Of a DNA stretch of 64,000 nt, positions 58,577 to 64,000 are shown piece after piece (the first letter of the stretch is position 1; each line of letters opens with the position of its first letter). The position numbers and the translations under genes are program-made. Under the pieces are notes generated by a model. The model ran no database searches. It was not told where the DNA came from and saw nothing but the letters and a program-made list of their open reading frames with translations. Origin of the DNA: Hansfordia pulvinata (Eukaryota > Ascomycota > Sordariomycetes > Xylariales); the NCBI GenBank assembly GCA_006538405.1, contig BJKQ01000002.1, forward strand, positions 4,365,770 to 4,429,769. Direction: 5' to 3'.

Positions 58577-59604
58577 CTTATAAGTTAACTCACGGATTCA
58601 CTTATTTTATTTCATTTAATAAAACTATTTACTTTAAGCTCTATTTTAACTTAAGTTAATCTTAAATTATTTTAATACTTTGAAATAACTTAATTGCTTA
58701 ATTTAAACTTAATATTTCAATTATTATAATTTATTTTCATTATTATTTATTGATTAAATAATACATTATTGTAAATATGTCTTTTTTGTTCCTTCTATAC
58801 TGCTTTTATACATAAATATGCATTTTCTGAATCCGTGAGTTAACTTATAAGTAACTCAGATTCATATGAGTTACTCTGAATTAAAGGGGTGAGTAACTCA
58901 CGTGAGTTAATAATCTGCATCAAGGGGGTGAGTAACTCGCGTGAGTTATTAACTCAAGTGAGTTAACTCGAGTTAACTCATTACCAACCCTGTTAACCTA
59001 TAAATAACTCAGTGTAATTCACATATATTAATAGCTGATTCAGAGTAACTTAAATTTATGTTAATCACTCACTTTATTAATTCACATTTATATAACTTAG
59101 TAAAATCACTGATTCAGGGTAACTCGCGTGAGTTACTTATGAATTAACTTAAGACTCATGATTCATTAAACCAACCTTCAATTTACGTATACATTACTTA
59201 TACTATACTTTATTAATGAAATAGCTTATATAAGCTTAAGTTATTAAAACTTAAAAGTCAACTTATAAGTTAAAAGTAAAATAGTAACAGAATTTTAAGT
59301 AAGTTTATTTCTATTTCAGTAATTATAATTAATACTTTATTAAGATTAAGTTTAATAAAAATGTATTAAAAAAGCCCTTAAAAAATGCTTAAAGCTTTAT
59401 ATAAATTAAAACCTACTGTGTTTTTCATTATTTATATAAAGCTTATAAAATGAGTTAAACATTTGTTGAATGAGTTTGTTTTATTATTAATCATTAAAAC
59501 TAATATATTAAAGCTATAACATTAACATATATAAGTTTATAATCAATTTAAATACAAAAGGAACTAAAAGATATAAAAGTCTTATCGTTAAGATTAATAA
59601 TAAG

Positions 59605-60124
59605 CAGGGTTCGAAATGAGTTAACTCGAGTTAACTCACGTGAGTTAAACTCACATGAATCCGGATTCACGTAAGTTACTCACCTTACTAATTCAGAGTA
59701 TCTCACGTGAGTCTGAGTTACTCGTGAGTTAACTCACGGATTCAAAAAATGCGTATTTTAATGATAAAACTGGATAAAAGATATAAAAAAGGGTTTTTAT
59801 TAAGAATATTAAACTATTAATAAATAAATAAAAGTTAAACTTATCTTTTTAAGTTAAGTAAGATATATATTATAAAAAATACTTTACGTTTTAAGTAAAA
59901 ACGTCTTTTTCTATTAATTTAATTTACAATTAAGCTTTATATTAATTATTTCATTAAATAATAATAAATAATGTGAATCCGTGAGTTAACTTATAAGTAA
60001 CTCAAAGTAACTTAAGATTTAAATGATTTAACTTACGTGAGTTAATAAAAATGCTGATTCAGAGTAACTCACGTGAGTTACTCACGAGTTAACTCAAAAC
60101 TTATTATTCACATTACCAACCCTG
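59605..60124 (+). mobile_element. CAGGGTT MITE, 520 bp, perfect duplication
   Basis: Starts CAGGGTTCGAAATGAGTTAA and ends CACATTACCAACCCTG. Identical flanks ATAATAAG at 59597-59604 and 60125-60132. Arms retain many intact CACGTG palindromes, so it is among the least mutated copies. Confidence 0.94.
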
Positions 60125-60132
60125 ATAATAAG

Positions 60133-62762
60133 CTGGCTTGAGCTTAATCACGTGAAATCATAACTCATTAAGTAGCTCACTCCCTCAATTTAAGTTTATT
60201 TCGATTTGATTTATATAAATCCAGATTTATATGAGTTATTATTAAACATTTCACGGAAATATATATAATTAATATTAAATAAGCAAAGCTTTATTTACTT
60301 AATAATACTTATAATAAAAGTTTAACATTTAAGTATATAATAATATCGAGTTATATAGTGAATTAAATCAGTTTATATGGTAAATGAAAATTAAATAAGC
60401 TTAATATTTAAAATAAAGCTTCTTAATTTTAAAAACCCGCGTAATTGAATTTATACCTTTAAATTAACGTATAACACCTGGATTATTCTACGTGGCTCCA
60501 TTTTATTTAACGTGGCTTTATTAATAAATTAAACTTAATTCAATTTCTATTCTTCCGTTTTCTCTGTTTTCCGTACTTTATGTCTTTTCAAGTTCTTTCA
60601 ATTCTTTAACTTAATATAATTCAATTTATTTAATCGGCTTAAATTATATTTAAGTCTTTTTTAATGTAGTGTGTCATATTTAAAACAATTTGTTTTACTT
60701 AACTTAACTTTTTTAATTAATTATATTCGTATTATATTATATGATTTAATTATATAACTTACTTTGTTTAATTTGACCTAACCCGCTTTACATTATTTTG
60801 TTTTTAATATTTAATTTATCTTAAGAAATTAAGTTGACTTATTTAATCTTATTATTATGATTTGAGTCTTTTAATATATAAAACCTTATTTATTTTAATA
60901 AAAAATTTTTTAAGTAACTTAAGTACACGTGAGGTATTTACTTTACTGATTTGAGCTCACATGAATCAGTAAAATCAGTAATTAAAAGTATCTTATATAC
61001 GTTGATTATAAATTATTTTATTGTTTAAAAGACATGATATCAAGCTTACTTAGTAATAAATATATTATCATTTTATCAACACTTTTTATCTACAATATTC
61101 ATTTAATACACGTTGAATATTATATAAGTTTACTTTAAAAAGATAATGATACATTTTAAATTAAACCGTGTTTTATATTTTGAACTAAGAACTTTACTTA
61201 ATATCATGCTTTAAAGTTTAAGAAAAACGACTTTATAGTTTTATCAGTTTTCTTTTATTAATATTGTAACTAATTGTAAGGAATCCAAGGCTATATGATT
61301 CTTTTTCTTTATAATTACTTTAAGAGTTTTTTATCCCTCTTTATAAATAACTTTTCAAATCGTATAGATATGTTTATAGTTTTTTCTAGGGAAATATAAA
61401 ACTTATACTTATTATAACGTGTATATTACCTGGGATTAAGTAGTTATATTAGTAAATAAGGTATTAAAAAACCGTGCTGTGTATTTTATTGTTTATTATA
61501 TAACCTATGTAATATAACGAAAAGCATTAAAGTGGCAAATTAAGGTATCGTTAACGAACTCGTTTAAAAAAATATCGCTTAAAAAGATAAAGTTCTTGAC
61601 ATTGATTGTATAAAACGGAAAACTTGAGAAAAAAATTTAACATAAATAAAAAAAGTTAATAAAGCTTATATAAGATAATAATATAAGGCTATTAAATCCA
61701 ATAAACTAAGGTTCTTTTTAATAATAAGTGTATATAAAAAATTACTTCATTCTTCATCCGGGCTCGGTTTAATTAAAGTAGACTTAATATTGAAAACGAG
61801 TATGTTATAACGCTTTAATATAATAAGACTTCGTATAAGATGCAGTTTTATAAGCAAAATATGTATAAGTTTCTTAATAAAGAAAAAGCATAGTTTTTAA
61901 GTTTACCGGCGCGAGGAATGTTACTCATTGTTTATTATTATTATAAACTTTTGAACTTATTATTAAAAGTAACTAAATTGATTAATAAACCTGCGTTATC
62001 TTTGTATAAATCTTTAATGTTTTATCATAATTTTAAAATCAGTTTATTTACTTAAACATTATAAAGTCTATTAACTTTTATTGAATACTAATGTTAATAT
62101 TTAAGTAATAAATCTTAGGTTAATTAATAAGGTACCCAGGTACGTTCCTCTGAATTAATGACTTTACTGATTTATATAAATTTAATTGACTTTGAATGAG
62201 GCTTTTAATTTATATAATCTACTCGTAAGTTAACTCACGGATTTAAAATTCTAAACTTAATAAAACTTCTTAAGATTTTATAGGGACGATATAACTGTTC
62301 ATTGATATCCGCTTTTATATAAAGTAGTAAAATAATAGATATAAAAAAAAATAAGTTTATAAGCTTTTAGCTTTACTTTAACTCAATTAAAAATATATAA
62401 AAGCTAATTATATGATTACAAGTTCATTTGATTCAAAATGACACTTATAAATAAAGAGTTAATCAATGAAAATTAAATACCGTGAATTTATAAGTTAACT
62501 TATTATTGAATTAAATTAACGTGAGTTACCTTAAATTAAATGTATAAATAGCTTAATAAATTTAAATTAAAGAGGTAAGTAACTCACGTGTGTGGACTTA
62601 AGTTAACTTATTATAAACCTTATTAAATATAATATAAGTAATAAGACATTATTTTATATTAATAAAACGTGTTTGCTTTACTCGCGTTAACTAAGAATAA
62701 GATAAATAAAACGAGATTTTTTGAATTTCTTTAATTAAGATCTCTTTCTATATTTAACTTTA
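60133..62762. other. AT-rich spacer with satellite-like units and one decayed arm
   Basis: 2.6 kb. CTTAACTTAATTTGTTT-type units at ~60580-60830 resemble the cores of the long MITE variants. A decayed arm with CTCACGGATTT lies near 62130-62250, and a facing one near 62480-62620 ends TTATAAACCTTA. No gene. Confidence 0.5.
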
Positions 62763-62770
62763 CTTTTCTT

Positions 62771-63308
62771 TAAGGTGAATAGTAAGTTAACTCGACTCCG
62801 ATTCACATGAATCCGGATTTATATGAATCAGATTCACGTGAATCCGGATTTATATAAGTTACTCACCTTATTAATTTAAAGTAACTCTAATGAATCTGAG
62901 TTATTTATGAGTTAATTCATGGATTCACTTATTTAAATTCAATTAATAAGATAATTAATATTAAACTTAAATTAAACTTAAATTAAGTAATATAAATATT
63001 ATTAATAAAAATCTTCTTTTTTAAATATAAACTTAAAATTACATTTTTTATAATTATTTTAATAATAATTTATTTTAAAAAGTCTTTTTAATTCCTTTTA
63101 TACCACTTTTATACATCTTTTTACATAAACTTACATTATTTAAATCCGTGAATTAATTTATAAGTAACTTAAAGTAACTCACGTGAATCAGTACGCTAAT
63201 TTAAAGAAACTTAAATTCATATGAATCAGTAAAATCACTGACTTAAAGTGATTCACGTGAGTTACTCATGAATTAACTTAAGATTCATGATTCATAATAC
63301 TAACACTG
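62771..63308 (+). mobile_element. CAGGGTT MITE, 538 bp, perfect duplication, mutated start
   Basis: The left end TAAGGTGAATAGTAAGTTAA equals the family start with C-to-T and G-to-A changes; the right end is ATACTAACACTG. Identical flanks CTTTTCTT at 62763-62770 and 63309-63316. Confidence 0.92.
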
Positions 63309-63338
63309 CTTTTCTTAAATCTTATTTTAATTTAAAAG

Positions 63339-64000
63339 CAGGATTAGTATTATAAATCATGAATCCTGAGTTAATTCATAAGTAACTCACGTAAATCACT
63401 TTAAATCAGTATTTTACTGATTCATATAAATTTAATCAGTGAAGTAAGTAACTCACGTGAATCTAAGGTACTTTAAATCAGCTTACTAACTTATGTGAGT
63501 TACTTTAAATTATTCATTAATTGATTCACGGATTTAAAATTTTTCACTTAAGATTTATTTATAAAGTTTATTTTAAAATAACTTATAAGATTTATCTTAA
63601 AAAAACTTATTAAGTAGAATAAGTTAAAGTAAGTAAAATAAAGTATAATAAGAAACATAAAGTATTATAAGTTATGAAAAGTATAATGAATGATATAAAG
63701 TATTATAAGTAGAAAAGGTATGTTAAGTAAACTAAGTTATATAAAGAAAAGCAATTTAAGTAAAATAAAATAAATTAAATTTGATAAAATAAATCATTTA
63801 AAATAAATAAGTAATAAAAATAAAAATAATATATAATTGAAAAAGATTAAGTTATTAAAATAAGTAAAATAAGCTAATTTAAGTAAAATAAGTTTTATTA
63901 AATAACACGGTGTATATTAAGTAAAACGAATAACTTAATAATAATAAGTAAAACAAATTAAATTAATAATAATATGTAAAACGAGTTAAATAATATAATA
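63339..64000 (-). mobile_element. CAGGGTT MITE, long variant, cut by window end
   Basis: Starts CAGGATTAGTATTATAAATC (63339). The left arm ends TTGATTCACGGATT (~63535) and is followed by AAGTAAAATAAATTAA-type satellite core to the window edge, as in the copy at 29195. The right end lies outside. Confidence 0.7.

Larger units (their letters stand above)
57435..58992 (-). mobile_element. MITE B: inserted in A, itself hit twice
   Basis: Begins CAGG at 57435 (rest displaced to 58030) and ends TTACCAACCCTG at 58992. Flanks TTAACCTA (57427-57434 and 58993-59000) are identical. Its own sequence is ~486 bp after removing elements C and D and their duplications. Confidence 0.88.
56760..59179 (+). mobile_element. 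MITE A: outermost of a four-element nest
   Basis: Left end CAGGGTTAATAATGAGTTAA (56760), long AT core, right arm at 57417. It is interrupted at 57435-59000 by element B and its duplication, and the arm resumes to TTAAACCAACCTTC (59179). Flanks ATTATACG / AATTTACG match 6 of 8. Without the insertion it would be ~854 bp. Confidence 0.75.
26503..64000. other. AT-rich, gene-free, RIP-like repeat compartment
   Basis: From just after the fusion gene's stop to the window end the DNA is roughly four-fifths A+T, with no open frame longer than ~70 codons. None of those short frames has a credible product. Copies of the same repeats differ mainly by C/T and G/A, the signature of repeat-induced point mutation. 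The contents are MITE copies (listed separately), degenerate MITE arms and AT-rich spacer. The compartment continues past the window. Confidence 0.85.

Noticed and set aside
26503..64000. Mitochondrial DNA insertion or mitochondrial contig
   Set aside because: No mitochondrial genes, tRNAs or introns. Continuity with nuclear genes and MITE nesting argue for nuclear heterochromatin.

Overview
This window reads as a chromosome piece from a filamentous ascomycete (Pezizomycotina, most likely a Sordariomycete). It has GC-rich, mostly single- or few-exon genes with short introns (47-75 nt, GTRNGT donors, CAG/AAG acceptors), a nuclear intron-containing tRNA-Phe, a LaeA/UMTA-type methyltransferase, a Zn2Cys6 regulator and an NCS1 permease. 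A very AT-rich, gene-free repeat compartment lies next to the genes. Its C/T and G/A differences between repeat copies are typical of RIP-mutated DNA in these fungi.

Layout. 1-7.4 kb is housekeeping: mitochondrial Phe-tRNA synthetase (-), mitochondrial dicarboxylate-type carrier (+), tRNA-Phe (-), RNA polymerase II subunit Rpb3 (-) and a DUF1992 mitochondrial protein (+, with a one-base frameshift). 7.4-11.6 kb has no supportable gene but is rich in microsatellites and in a recurring octamer, TACTCGTA/TACGAGTA. 11.6-15.8 kb holds a SAM-dependent methyltransferase (+) and a secreted lipase (-).

16.7-26.5 kb is the most interesting gene block, a probable nitrogen-scavenging cluster. It contains an NCS1 permease (-), a divergent 2-oxoglutarate/Fe(II) dioxygenase (+), a free-standing allophanate hydrolase C-terminal domain (+), a Zn2Cys6 transcription factor (+), and a fusion of a biuret-hydrolase-like cysteine hydrolase with an allophanate hydrolase amidase domain (+). 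The two halves of allophanate hydrolase are thus on separate genes, and the amidase half is fused to the enzyme type that would supply its substrate. GATA-factor sites (HGATAR) cluster in the divergent promoter, as expected for AreA/NIT2 nitrogen control. The natural substrate is unknown; a ring N-heterocycle or ureide degraded through biuret/allophanate to ammonia and CO2 is the working idea.

Three conserved genes (DUF1992, NCS1, fusion amidase) each lose their frame by exactly one base inside a C or G run. This looks like uncorrected homopolymer error in a long-read assembly rather than three pseudogenes.

From about 26.5 kb to the end the sequence switches abruptly to roughly four-fifths A+T with no credible gene. 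This compartment is packed with one family of ~0.5-kb non-autonomous DNA transposons (MITEs): ends CAGGGTT...AACCCTG, 8-bp target duplications, long subterminal arms made of alternating palindromes, and distinguishable left and right ends. I find 15 copies with assignable termini, several nested in one another, plus many degenerate arms. A second, less degraded MITE-like element with different inverted repeats sits at 47.5-48.2 kb.
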